A DNA stretch of 64,000 nucleotides from Ktedonobacter sp. SOSP1-85 (GTDB lineage Bacteria > Chloroflexota > Ktedonobacteria > Ktedonobacterales > Ktedonobacteraceae). The notes under the pieces were generated by a model. It saw only the letters and a program-made list of their open reading frames with translations, did not search any database and was not told the origin of the DNA. Within the stretch, counting starts at the first letter, position 1; every line of letters starts with the position of its first letter. Where the stretch lies: contig NZ_BNJI01000001.1 in NCBI RefSeq assembly GCF_016587415.1, positions 1,341,501 to 1,405,500 of the forward strand, read 5' to 3'. This document shows positions 20,301 through 28,070 of this stretch, piece after piece. Made by a program: the position numbers and the translations under genes.

Positions 20301-20547
20301 CGGCGAGATTGAGGCCCGCGCCATGGTCACACGCCGGATGCGCCCCCTGCGCATCCAGGGACGTCAGATTCACCAGATTGGTCTGCCCTTCCACTGGGGC
20401 TTCCAGGGCAAGAGCACGGGCAGCATCACTAATGATTTGACCCATATGGTGCTTGAACCCAATGTGAGTATTGAAGAGGCCAAGGCGTTTACCTGTAATA
20501 TTCGCCCGGGACGCCTCCCAGGAGAGGAGGAATCGAATGGCCGTTGA
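17347..20547 (+). CDS. Formate dehydrogenase catalytic subunit, selenocysteine-containing
   Basis: This Mo/W-bis-MGD enzyme of the DMSO reductase family oxidises formate to CO2. The frame is continuous only if UGA at 17911-17913 is read as selenocysteine: it sits in the family context NQARI-U-HSSTVPGLGTTYG, and protein similarity continues on both sides. A [4Fe-4S] site (CPYCAVGCG, fourth Cys in TLCPKGSA) lies at the N-terminus. Total length is 1066 residues with Sec at about 189, comparable with FdnG/FdoG. No twin-Arg signal is visible, so it is probably cytoplasmic-facing. ATG 17347 fits the AAAGGA site better than ATG 17338. The next gene overlaps by 11 bases. Confidence 0.93.
17911..17943 (+). 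promoter_or_regulatory. Selenocysteine UGA with SECIS-like hairpin
   Basis: UGA is at 17911-17913. Twelve bases further on, TGTGCC (17925-17930) pairs with GGTACA (17938-17943) around an apical loop CGGTCTG. The GGTCTG in this loop is, as I recall, the same as in the E. coli fdhF SECIS, which binds SelB. selA, selB and tRNA-Sec genes are not in the window. Confidence 0.8.
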
Positions 20548-21571
20548 AACCACGCCCAACACAACACAGGTCCAACCCACCGTCGCTAAACGACGGTCGG
20601 GGGCGCCTGTGCTCTTAAATATGTTCAAGCCACTCCATAAGGAGACACCGCCACCACAGCAGGCGACGATGGGCTTTTTTACCGATACCAGTATCTGTAT
20701 CGGGTGTAAAGCCTGCGAGGTGGCCTGCCGCCAGTGGAACCAGTTAACGCCGCCTCCAGCCCAGTGGAGCGGCTCCAGCTACGATAACACGACGCACCTT
20801 GGCGCGCATACCTGGCGCCATGTGCAGTTTATCGAGCAGATCGACCGCGTTGAAACCACCAGCAATGGTCATGCTGGACAACCTGTCCCGGAGCTTCCAC
20901 TCTTTGAGGTACAGACACTCGAAGATAAAATCGCTGCGGCAAAGTTCGAAGGTATCCTGCCTGAGACCCCGCCTGGAACGGCGCTACCCTTCTTCAATAA
21001 TGAGCGCTGGCTTATGCGTAGCGATGTCTGCAAGCACTGCGCCAACGCTCCCTGCCAGGAGGCCTGCCCCACGGGCGCAATCATCCGCACCGAGTTCGAT
21101 ACCGTCTATGTACAGCAGGATATCTGCAATGGCTGTGGCTACTGCACGGTTGCCTGCCCCTTCGGCGTGATCGCACGCGACGATGGTGGAAGCCATACCG
21201 CTCATAAGTGCACCCTCTGCTATGATCGCCTGAAAGACGATATGGAGCCCGCCTGTGCCAAGGCCTGCCCCACTGACTCCATCACCTTTGGCGAGGTCGA
21301 GCAGCTCAAGGAGCGTGCGCGTGAGCGCCTGGGCGTCTTACAGAAGCACGGGGTCAAGGAGGCACGCCTCTACGGCGTCGATGATCAGATCCTTGATGGT
21401 GGTCTCAATTCCTTCTTCTTACTTTTAGAAGAGCCTGAAGTCTATAACCTGCCTCGCAATCCCGCACGCCCCATGAATAATGTACCAGTCGCGTCTCTCT
21501 GGTCGATTCTGGCCGCGCTCGTGCTGGGCCTGGCGAGTATGCTCTTCTTTCAGCAAAGAGATGAGCGATAG
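20537..21571 (+). CDS. Formate dehydrogenase iron-sulfur (beta) subunit
   Basis: This 344-residue electron-transfer subunit has four ferredoxin-type Cys clusters: CIGCKACEVACRQW, CKHCANAPCQEACP, CNGCGYCTVACP and CTLCYDR ... CAKACP. These would carry electrons from the catalytic subunit to the membrane. A single C-terminal hydrophobic helix (SILAALVLGLASMLFF) anchors it. The ATG at 20537 follows GGAGAGGAGG and overlaps the end of the catalytic gene by 11 bases, implying coupled translation. The N-terminal 45 residues are a polar extension. Confidence 0.93.
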   Translation: MAVETTPNTTQVQPTVAKRRSGAPVLLNMFKPLHKETPPPQQATMGFFTDTSICIGCKACEVACRQWNQLTPPPAQWSGSSYDNTTHLGAHTWRHVQFIEQIDRVETTSNGHAGQPVPELPLFEVQTLEDKIAAAKFEGILPETPPGTALPFFNNERWLMRSDVCKHCANAPCQEACPTGAIIRTEFDTVYVQQDICNGCGYCTVACPFGVIARDDGGSHTAHKCTLCYDRLKDDMEPACAKACPTDSITFGEVEQLKERARERLGVLQKHGVKEARLYGVDDQILDGGLNSFFLLLEEPEVYNLPRNPARPMNNVPVASLWSILAALVLGLASMLFFQQRDER

Positions 21572-21589
21572 AGCCCCAGGAGAAAGAAA

Positions 21590-22627
21590 GTGAACGATAC
21601 AGACACGCTCTTTGAGCGTCTGGCCACGCTGACAACCGGGTATGAGCCCGATCCAGTTAAGGAGGGCCAGGAGCCAACCTACTATGACTATCCGGTGCTC
21701 ACGAAATCCTTCTGGAGTACCGAGATTATCTGGTACTTCTTCTTTGGAGGTCTCGCGGCTGGCTGCTATACTCTCGCCAGCATTGCTGCGCTTTTTGGTA
21801 GCAAAGAAGATCGCGTGGTGGTACGCACAGGCTACTACCTCGCGCTGCTGGCCCTGCTGCCCTGTCCACCACTTCTAATTAAAGACCTGGGACGCCCGGA
21901 GCGCTTCTTACATATGCTGCGCGTCTTCAAAGTCAAGTCACCTATGTCCATGGGGACCTGGTGCCTGCTTGGCTTCTCCCTCTTTAGCGGTATAACCGCG
22001 ACCATCCAGGCCGCACGCGATGGCCTGCTTGGCAAGTGGTGGGGGGCGCGTGCGCTCGCGGCCCTGCCCCAGAAGCTGCTCGCACTTCCTGGTGTCGCTC
22101 TGGCCTTCTTCCTGGGGAGCTACTCGGGCGTCCTGCTTACGGCTACCAGCATTCCCCTCTGGTCACGTGATAAGCGCCTGGGGGCAATCTTCCTCACCTC
22201 TGCCCTCTCCACCAGTTCGGCCCTGATCTCGCTTATCTTGCGCGTCATAGGCGCGCCTACGCGGACTCTGCATAAACTGGAAAAGATTGAGTGGGTGGCT
22301 ATGAGCCTGGAGGCTCTGGAGATCTTTAGCTTCTTACGCGGTTCTGGTCGGGCCGCACGCCCTCTCGTTGGCACTGGTCCCCAAGAGCAAGGGCGGCATT
22401 TCTGGAGCTTTATGATAGGCGGTGGCCTGGTGCTTCCCTGGCTTCTTCAATCGCTCACGCTGCTAGGTGGAAAGAAACCACGGCGCACGCGGGCGCGTGG
22501 TGGCAAGGGTCTACTCATCTCGCTGCTCGTGCTGATAGGTGGCTATTTCCTACGTCGTACCATCGTCGAGGCTGGACGCACCTCAAGCGTCGATGCCCAC
22601 ACCACGCTCTGGAACGCGCGACCCTGA
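21590..22627 (+). CDS. NrfD/PsrC-type membrane subunit of formate dehydrogenase
   Basis: This is a 345-residue polytopic protein with 8-9 predicted helices. The N-terminal YWSTEIIWYFFFGGLAAG-like segment (here FWSTEIIWYFFFGGLAAGCY) and the LGRPERFLHMLRVFKVKSPM block are typical of NrfD/PsrC quinone-interacting subunits. It replaces the b-type cytochrome of FdnI-like enzymes and would pass electrons to quinone. It starts with GTG after AGGAGAAAG, 18 bases behind the beta subunit gene. The C-terminus is basic (KKPRRTRARGGK) followed by one more helix. Confidence 0.88.
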   Translation: MNDTDTLFERLATLTTGYEPDPVKEGQEPTYYDYPVLTKSFWSTEIIWYFFFGGLAAGCYTLASIAALFGSKEDRVVVRTGYYLALLALLPCPPLLIKDLGRPERFLHMLRVFKVKSPMSMGTWCLLGFSLFSGITATIQAARDGLLGKWWGARALAALPQKLLALPGVALAFFLGSYSGVLLTATSIPLWSRDKRLGAIFLTSALSTSSALISLILRVIGAPTRTLHKLEKIEWVAMSLEALEIFSFLRGSGRAARPLVGTGPQEQGRHFWSFMIGGGLVLPWLLQSLTLLGGKKPRRTRARGGKGLLISLLVLIGGYFLRRTIVEAGRTSSVDAHTTLWNARP

Positions 22628-22641
22628 CCCTGGAAGCAGAA

Positions 22642-22678
22642 CCAGGAGCGCCCATTCTGTCTCCTTTCGCGCTCCTGG
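22642..22678 (+). terminator. Terminator of the formate dehydrogenase operon
   Basis: Stem CCAGGAGCGC / GCGCTCCTGG with a 17-base loop, followed by CGGCTTTTCC. It lies 14 bases past the NrfD-like gene. Confidence 0.8.
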
Positions 22679-22842
22679 CGGCTTTTCCTTCTCCTCCCCA
22701 TTTTGTCTATGTAGCCCTTCCTGGTACCAGACGGTAGAAAACAATTCAACTTTTTTCGCGCACTTTCGTAAGCTACTACAGAGAGATCTGAATGTCTACG
22801 AAGCAAGAGTATTTTCGTGGCTGAGAAAGGGCTTTATATTCT

Positions 22843-23625
22843 ATGGCGGAGTCACAGGACACTGGCAGCACTGAGCAGAATCGTGCTCCCCAAACCACTA
22901 CAACAACCAAGCTTCCAAAAGAACAAGAACATACAACCGCACAGGCAACCACTACTCGCGGGACAACGCGGCCCCTTGATGCGCAAGAGGTCACTGAAGC
23001 GAGCAGTGATGCGCTCCAGCTCACAGTGATTGAGGGTCTCCAGGTCGGGCGAGGTGTCGCCCGCATCGATCCATCGCAAATTGCGCGCTTGGGCTGTAAA
23101 CCCGGCGATATCGTGATGATTACCGGGTCACGCACGACCGCGGCCAAGGTCGTCCCCAGCGCGCTCACTGATCGCGGCCAGCCCACCATCCAGATGGATA
23201 GCCAGGTACGACAGAATAGCGCCTCTGGCCTGGGCGAGCGCGTGACGGTCCGCAAGGCAAAAGTACGCGATGCGGAGAAGATCACGCTCCTCCCACTAAG
23301 CGCGGGAACGCCAATCCAGGAGAGCGACCTGCAATACATCGCCCGCTACCTGGTCGGACTCCCTGTTACTATCGGCGATCTGCTGCGCATCGGCATGCCG
23401 GGAACCTCGCCACGCGAGTTCCTGATTATCAACACCTCGCCAGCCACACCCGCCTATGCGCTGCGCAAACGCGCCACCAGCGAGTTGCCCCGATTGATCC
23501 ACCTCAGCCAACAGCTGATGTTGAAGCCGTTCTGGTCCAACCTGGGACACTGGTACGAGCACAGTCACGAGGCGCAACCAATCATGGTCCAGGGATTATC
23601 AGTTACGAGGATATTGGCGGCTTAG
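22843..23625 (+). CDS. CDC48/VCP-like ATPase, N-terminal part before a frameshift
   Basis: This frame encodes a low-complexity Thr/Gln start (about residues 1-55), then the CDC48 N-domain: GLQVGRGVARIDPSQIARLG, a double-psi barrel start, and CDC48 domain 2 ending in GTSPREFLIINTSP. After about residue 215 the translation stops resembling the family. The correct sequence continues in the next frame as PQPTADVEAVLVQPG and on to ISYEDIGGLGKELQRIRE. Adding one C to the CCCC run at 23488-23491 joins the frames, so this piece and the following ATPase were one gene of about 890 residues. Whether the shift is real or a base-call error cannot be told here. Confidence 0.75.
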   Translation: MAESQDTGSTEQNRAPQTTTTTKLPKEQEHTTAQATTTRGTTRPLDAQEVTEASSDALQLTVIEGLQVGRGVARIDPSQIARLGCKPGDIVMITGSRTTAAKVVPSALTDRGQPTIQMDSQVRQNSASGLGERVTVRKAKVRDAEKITLLPLSAGTPIQESDLQYIARYLVGLPVTIGDLLRIGMPGTSPREFLIINTSPATPAYALRKRATSELPRLIHLSQQLMLKPFWSNLGHWYEHSHEAQPIMVQGLSVTRILAA

Positions 23626-23651
23626 GCAAAGAGCTCCAGCGCATTCGCGAG

Positions 23652-25523
23652 ATGATTGAGCTGCCCCTCAAGTATCCCGCCGTTTTTGATCGCCTTGGTG
23701 TCGAGCCTCCCAAGGGTGTCTTGCTCTATGGCCCTCCCGGAACCGGCAAAACCTTGATCGCGCGTGTCGTCGCAGCCGAGACCAATGCCGCCTTCTTCGT
23801 CATTAATGGGCCTGAAATTATCAATAAGTTCTATGGAGAGAGCGAATCGCGCCTGCGTTCAGTCTTCCAGGAGGCCCAGCGCCAGGCTCCCAGCATTATC
23901 TTCATCGATGAACTTGATGCCCTGGCACCTAAACGTGCCGAGAGCGGCGGCGAGGTCGAACGGCGCATCGTGGGGCAGTTGTTGGCCCTGATGGATGGTC
24001 TAGCCTCTCGCGGCCAGATCGTGCTTATTGGCGCGACCAACCAGCCCAATGCCCTGGATCCCGCCATCCGCCGCCCTGGTCGTTTTGACCGCGAGATCGC
24101 CCTGCGCGTTCCCGACGTACGCGGGCGCACAGAGATCCTGAGCATCCACAGCCGGGATGCCGCCATGGCCAACGACATCGACTTTGCGCGCCTGGCACAA
24201 CTGACGCCGGGCTTTGTAGGTGCCGACCTGGAGGCGCTCTGCCGCGAGGCCGCCATGATTGCCTTGCGACGTGTGCTCCCACATATCGATTACCAGCGAG
24301 GCTATATTCCCTATGAGACCCTGATCAACATGAGTATTACCATGGCTGACTTCCAGGCCGCGCTCCGCGAGATCGAACCCTCGACCACGCGCGAGGTTTA
24401 TGTCGAGGTCAGCGAAACATCATGGGACGATATCGGTGGCCTGGAGGATATTAAACAGAACCTGACCGAGGGGGTCGAGTGGCCCCTGCGCTATCCCGAC
24501 ATCTATGCCAATGCTAAGGTCGAGCCACCACGCGGCGTCTTGCTCGCAGGCCCTCCTGGATCGGGTAAAACCTTGATCGCCCGGGCACTTGCCAATCAGT
24601 GTGAGGCCAGTTTTATCTCCATCAAGGGGCCAGAACTGCTCTCGAAGTGGGTTGGTGAATCGGAGAAAGGCGTACGCGAGGTCTTCAGGCGCGCGAAACA
24701 GGCCGCGCCCTGCCTGGTCTTCTTCGACGAGATCGATGCCCTCGCACCCCGCCGTGGCAGCGGCATGGATGGCAATGTCGGCGACCGCCTGATCGCCCAG
24801 CTACTCACCGAAATGGATGGTATTGAGGGACGCGAAGGCGTCATCGTCCTGGCAGCAACCAACCGCCCGGAACTCATCGATCCCGCGATCCTGCGCCCGG
24901 GACGCTTTGACCTGGTCGTTGAACTGCGCTATCCCAACGAAGACGAGCGCCGCATGATCTTTGATGTGCATCTGCGTGGTCGACCCATTGCCTCTGAAGT
25001 AACCAGCGAAGAGCTGGCGCGTCTCACCGATGGACGTAGTGGCGCGGATATCGAGGCCATCTGTCGGCGCGCAGCCCTCCTCGCCCTGCGCGAATGGATC
25101 ACGCCCCAACTCAATACGCTGCAACCAGCAGCTGTTCCAGCTCAAGCAACGGCGACGGCCGATGTCACAAATGCGCTACACGCAACCTCTGCCAGCTCTA
25201 CTAGCGTGGCCCTGCTTCCCACCCAGGACACTACCCAGTTCCAGATTCGCGCCGAGCACTTTGCCCGCGCGATTGATGAACAGCGGGATCGCTATGATGT
25301 TCAGGAAGAGGCCGAGGAGAAACACACCAAGCTTGAGAAGGGACGCGAACGCCTTCTTGAGATGGCCGCAGGCCAGGACCAGCTCTCAAACCTGCCAGCC
25401 CTATCAGGCGCAGGCACATCCCTACTAGCCCTGCGAAACCCCATCTTCTGGGTGCTCTCCCTTCTGCTCATCCTGGTCATCGTCGCCGTCGTACTCCTAC
25501 TACACGTCTCCGGACTCTTCTAG
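23652..25523 (+). CDS. CDC48/VCP-like double AAA+ ATPase, main part, with C-terminal membrane anchor
   Basis: Two AAA modules are complete. D1 has [19 protein letters not shown] and ATNQPNALDPAIRRPGRFD. D2 has GPPGSGKTL, LVFFDEIDAL and ATNRPELIDPAILRPGRFD. The true start lies upstream, in frame with the N-domain if one base is restored near 23490; the ATG at 23652 falls inside the first AAA linker. CDC48 proteins unfold ubiquitin-like-tagged or other substrates; bacterial roles are less clear. Unusually, the last about 25 residues form a strongly hydrophobic helix (FWVLSLLLILVIVAVVLLL), suggesting a tail-anchored ATPase. A long perfect palindrome follows. Confidence 0.85.
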   Translation: MIELPLKYPAVFDRLGVEPPKGVLLYGPPGTGKTLIARVVAAETNAAFFVINGPEIINKFYGESESRLRSVFQEAQRQAPSIIFIDELDALAPKRAESGGEVERRIVGQLLALMDGLASRGQIVLIGATNQPNALDPAIRRPGRFDREIALRVPDVRGRTEILSIHSRDAAMANDIDFARLAQLTPGFVGADLEALCREAAMIALRRVLPHIDYQRGYIPYETLINMSITMADFQAALREIEPSTTREVYVEVSETSWDDIGGLEDIKQNLTEGVEWPLRYPDIYANAKVEPPRGVLLAGPPGSGKTLIARALANQCEASFISIKGPELLSKWVGESEKGVREVFRRAKQAAPCLVFFDEIDALAPRRGSGMDGNVGDRLIAQLLTEMDGIEGREGVIVLAATNRPELIDPAILRPGRFDLVVELRYPNEDERRMIFDVHLRGRPIASEVTSEELARLTDGRSGADIEAICRRAALLALREWITPQLNTLQPAAVPAQATATADVTNALHATSASSTSVALLPTQDTTQFQIRAEHFARAIDEQRDRYDVQEEAEEKHTKLEKGRERLLEMAAGQDQLSNLPALSGAGTSLLALRNPIFWVLSLLLILVIVAVVLLLHVSGLF

Positions 25524-25556
25524 CGAGGCTTCCAGAAGCATGTAGCAGAACAACTT

Positions 25557-25632
25557 TCGCCCAGGTTAAAGAATGGAACGCGGGATGGCAGCCCGGGCTG
25601 CCATCCCGCGTTCCATTCTTTAACCTGGGCGA
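25557..25632. terminator. 76-base perfect palindrome (terminator-like)
   Basis: Two 38-base arms are perfectly complementary with no loop, centred on GCCCGGGC at 25591-25598. It starts 34 bases past the CDC48-like gene. There is no T-run after it. Position suggests transcription termination; it could also be a protein-binding or mobile palindromic unit. Confidence 0.7.
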
Positions 25633-25823
25633 GGGCCGCAGGCGCGAGAAGCCATGTACGCCAATTGCATTAACATTACATTAAAACAGTAGGATTTATA
25701 GTCTCAACATTTTTCATTGTGCATCTATCAATGTTTCTATAGCATAATTTGAAAAAAGCCAGAAGAGACTAAAAGGCTGTGTATAAACCAGAAAGCGGCT
25801 CAAGCATTGTAAGTACCATACAC

Positions 25824-25852
25824 TTACAATATATAGGCAACTATGCTATAAT
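25824..25852 (+). promoter_or_regulatory. Promoter for the small protein and histidine kinase pair
   Basis: TTACAA (25824-25829) and a perfect TATAAT (25847-25852) are 17 bases apart, in an AT-rich stretch 45 bases before the next start codon. Confidence 0.6.
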
Positions 25853-25896
25853 AAAAAAGGAGAGCGTTTTTTTTCAACAGGTGAAGGGAGCGAACA

Positions 25897-26271
25897 GTGT
25901 CATACTTACCTGACAACTCCTCTTCCATCTCTCGTGAGCAAATTACTGAGGCATTCCTGAAGGCCATCAGCCTGATTGACAAGCGGGTCTATCCCTATCT
26001 GGGGAGAGCGACCACGCGCGTGCTGGTTCAGGGAGCTGCCAAAAGAGTTATGGATAAACATCCCTTCCTTGGGTGCCTTATTAAACGGCCTTATACCGAT
26101 ATTCATCCATCTGCCATCCAGGAAGAACTCTCAGGCGTCACTCCAACCGAGTTCGTTAACGGTCTCAATGACCTTCTTGACGAATGCTTCGCTGGCTTAC
26201 GAGAATTGACAGGAGACCTTATTGTGCCACACCTGCACGAGGAAGTAACCCAGCAACTACGGCAACTCTAG
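25897..26271 (+). CDS. Hypothetical protein upstream of a histidine kinase
   Basis: This 124-residue soluble protein starts with GTG behind GAAGGGAG. I do not recognise a domain. The content looks helical, with LGRATTRVLVQGAAKRVMDK, a hydrophobic HPFLGCLIKRP and a C-terminal acidic/Leu-rich helix. It lies 18 bases before the GAF/PAS histidine kinase and shares its promoter, so a partner or input role for that kinase is a reasonable guess from context only. Confidence 0.6.
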   Translation: MSYLPDNSSSISREQITEAFLKAISLIDKRVYPYLGRATTRVLVQGAAKRVMDKHPFLGCLIKRPYTDIHPSAIQEELSGVTPTEFVNGLNDLLDECFAGLRELTGDLIVPHLHEEVTQQLRQL

Positions 26272-26289
26272 TAGCAGCAAGGAAAGAGC

Positions 26290-27819
26290 ATGGAGAGCAG
26301 CGTGCAATCGGAAATGCAATCCCAGGCAGGCGCGATTCGCTCTTCCACTGGACAGAACGCGGATCGCCTGGTTCATATCCGTGAAGAGATAGTATATCTC
26401 AATACTATCGGAAAGCGCTTCGTTGCGGCGTTTGATCGCTTTCAAGTCCACCGTGCCCTGCTTGCGGCGCTACAAGAGATCTATAGTTTCACTGCCTGCT
26501 GTATCTTGCTCAAAGGTCCTCCCAACCAGCTCTTCATTATCCCATCCTATCCCCTGAGCACACCCTTGCTCGAAGCCATGATTCACCGGATTACCAGCGC
26601 GGCTCATGTCATGGATTTTCCCCACATCGATGAGAAACAGCTCGCGGCAACCGCCTACCTGGATGCCCCCGATGAACTGGCGCAACCTCGTGCGCGAAAA
26701 GGCGACTCAGGAGAGACCGTCGGCTCTTGCCTCAACATCCCTTTAACGGTCGAAAGCCACATCATCGGACTACTTAGCCTCTTTGATGAACAGCCCGGCG
26801 CCTTCGACACCAACCTGCTCCAACTTACCGCAATGATCGCCGATTATGCCGCTATCGCACTGGAGAATGTGCGTCTACGCGAACGGGAGAATGCACTCTG
26901 GCGGCAAGCAGAGCTTGAGCGCCAGCGCCTGGAGTTGGTAATTCGTAGTATGGCTGAAGGCCTGCTGATCACCGATGCGGAAGGGGCGGTTACCTCCCTC
27001 AATCAGTCCGCCAGGCATATGCTTGGCCAGGCGAATGTCCATTTTCAACTCAACATCCCCCTGCACGAACTGGCTAAAGAAAACGCCGTTCCCTGGCTCG
27101 AACGCCTGGCAGATACCGCTCAAGAAGCCCTGCAAGGGAAAACGGTGACGAATCAAGAACTCTTTATTGGCGAAGGTGACGAAACCGTACCATTGACGCT
27201 CCATGTGAGCGCCGCACCACTCTATGCCGCAGATGATGTCACTTCTCCTCCGATAGGGATTGTGGCCGTGCTCAACGATGTGACCTCGATGAAACAGGTT
27301 GAACGCCTGAAAGATGAGTTTGTCTCCGTCGTCTCACATGAGCTACGCACCCCGCTGACAGCGATCAAAGGCTATACGCAACACCTGGTACGACGCGTTG
27401 AACGACGCCTGCGCAAGCTACGTGGCACGCCCCCACAACTCAATCCTCTGCCCACACCCGAGCCACCTGAGAGCTATGACTTGCGCAGCCTGAACATCAT
27501 TCAGAGCCAGACAGAGCACCTGGAACGCCTGGTCAATGATCTGCTGGATCTCTCACAACTTCAATGGGGCCAGCTACAACTACAATACGAAGAGTTTTAC
27601 CTGACCGACCTGCTCAATGAATATGTCCGTACCATCCAGGATAGCGCCGAGCAACATACCCTCTACCTGGACATTCAGACACGCGATACACGTATCATTG
27701 CTGACCGCAAGCGGATTGGACAGGTCATTGGCAATATTCTGGATAACGCGATCAAGTACTCCCCAATGGAGGAAAGGTTACTGTACGCCTGCAAAGACAG
27801 CAAGGGGAGTTCCTGGTGA
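26290..27819 (+). CDS. GAF/PAS sensor histidine kinase (frameshifted near the C-terminus)
   Basis: Domains in order are a GAF-like domain (about residues 35-195), a linker coiled coil with RQAELERQRLELVI, a PAS domain (about 213-320), HisKA with the phospho-acceptor in SVVSHELRTPLTAIKGY, and the start of HATPase_c up to the N-box (NILDNAIKYSP). The frame then runs off into ERLLYACKDSKG and stops. Restoring one C in the CCCC run at 27761-27764 gives YSPNGGKVTVRL and joins it to the following ATP-binding part, making about 593 residues. No membrane helix is visible, so it should be cytosolic. No response regulator is adjacent. Confidence 0.85.
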   Translation: MESSVQSEMQSQAGAIRSSTGQNADRLVHIREEIVYLNTIGKRFVAAFDRFQVHRALLAALQEIYSFTACCILLKGPPNQLFIIPSYPLSTPLLEAMIHRITSAAHVMDFPHIDEKQLAATAYLDAPDELAQPRARKGDSGETVGSCLNIPLTVESHIIGLLSLFDEQPGAFDTNLLQLTAMIADYAAIALENVRLRERENALWRQAELERQRLELVIRSMAEGLLITDAEGAVTSLNQSARHMLGQANVHFQLNIPLHELAKENAVPWLERLADTAQEALQGKTVTNQELFIGEGDETVPLTLHVSAAPLYAADDVTSPPIGIVAVLNDVTSMKQVERLKDEFVSVVSHELRTPLTAIKGYTQHLVRRVERRLRKLRGTPPQLNPLPTPEPPESYDLRSLNIIQSQTEHLERLVNDLLDLSQLQWGQLQLQYEEFYLTDLLNEYVRTIQDSAEQHTLYLDIQTRDTRIIADRKRIGQVIGNILDNAIKYSPMEERLLYACKDSKGSSW

Positions 27820-28070
27820 GTATCATTGATGAAGGCATTGGGGTTAGTCTCGAGCACTACGACCACATCTTCGAACGCTTCTACCGCGTCCACAACACCT
27901 CAACCCAACAATATTCGGGCATCGGGCTGGGTCTCTTTGTGACCAGAGAAATTATTACGCGGCATGGGGGGCGTATCTGGTTTACGAATAATCAACACAT
28001 TGGCACAACCTTCTACTTTACCCTGCCACCAACCGCACGCACGGCTTCACACGAACTGCGCAACCACTAG
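27816..28070 (+). CDS. C-terminal ATP-binding part of the frameshifted histidine kinase
   Basis: This 84-residue piece contains the G1 box DEGIGV, the F box FERFYRV and the G2 box GIGLGLFVTREI, which complete the HATPase_c domain begun in the preceding frame. There is no independent ribosome site. It is the same gene separated by a single-base loss. If the shift is real, the kinase is inactive because the ATP lid lies in this fragment. Confidence 0.8.
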   Translation: MSIIDEGIGVSLEHYDHIFERFYRVHNTSTQQYSGIGLGLFVTREIITRHGGRIWFTNNQHIGTTFYFTLPPTARTASHELRNH

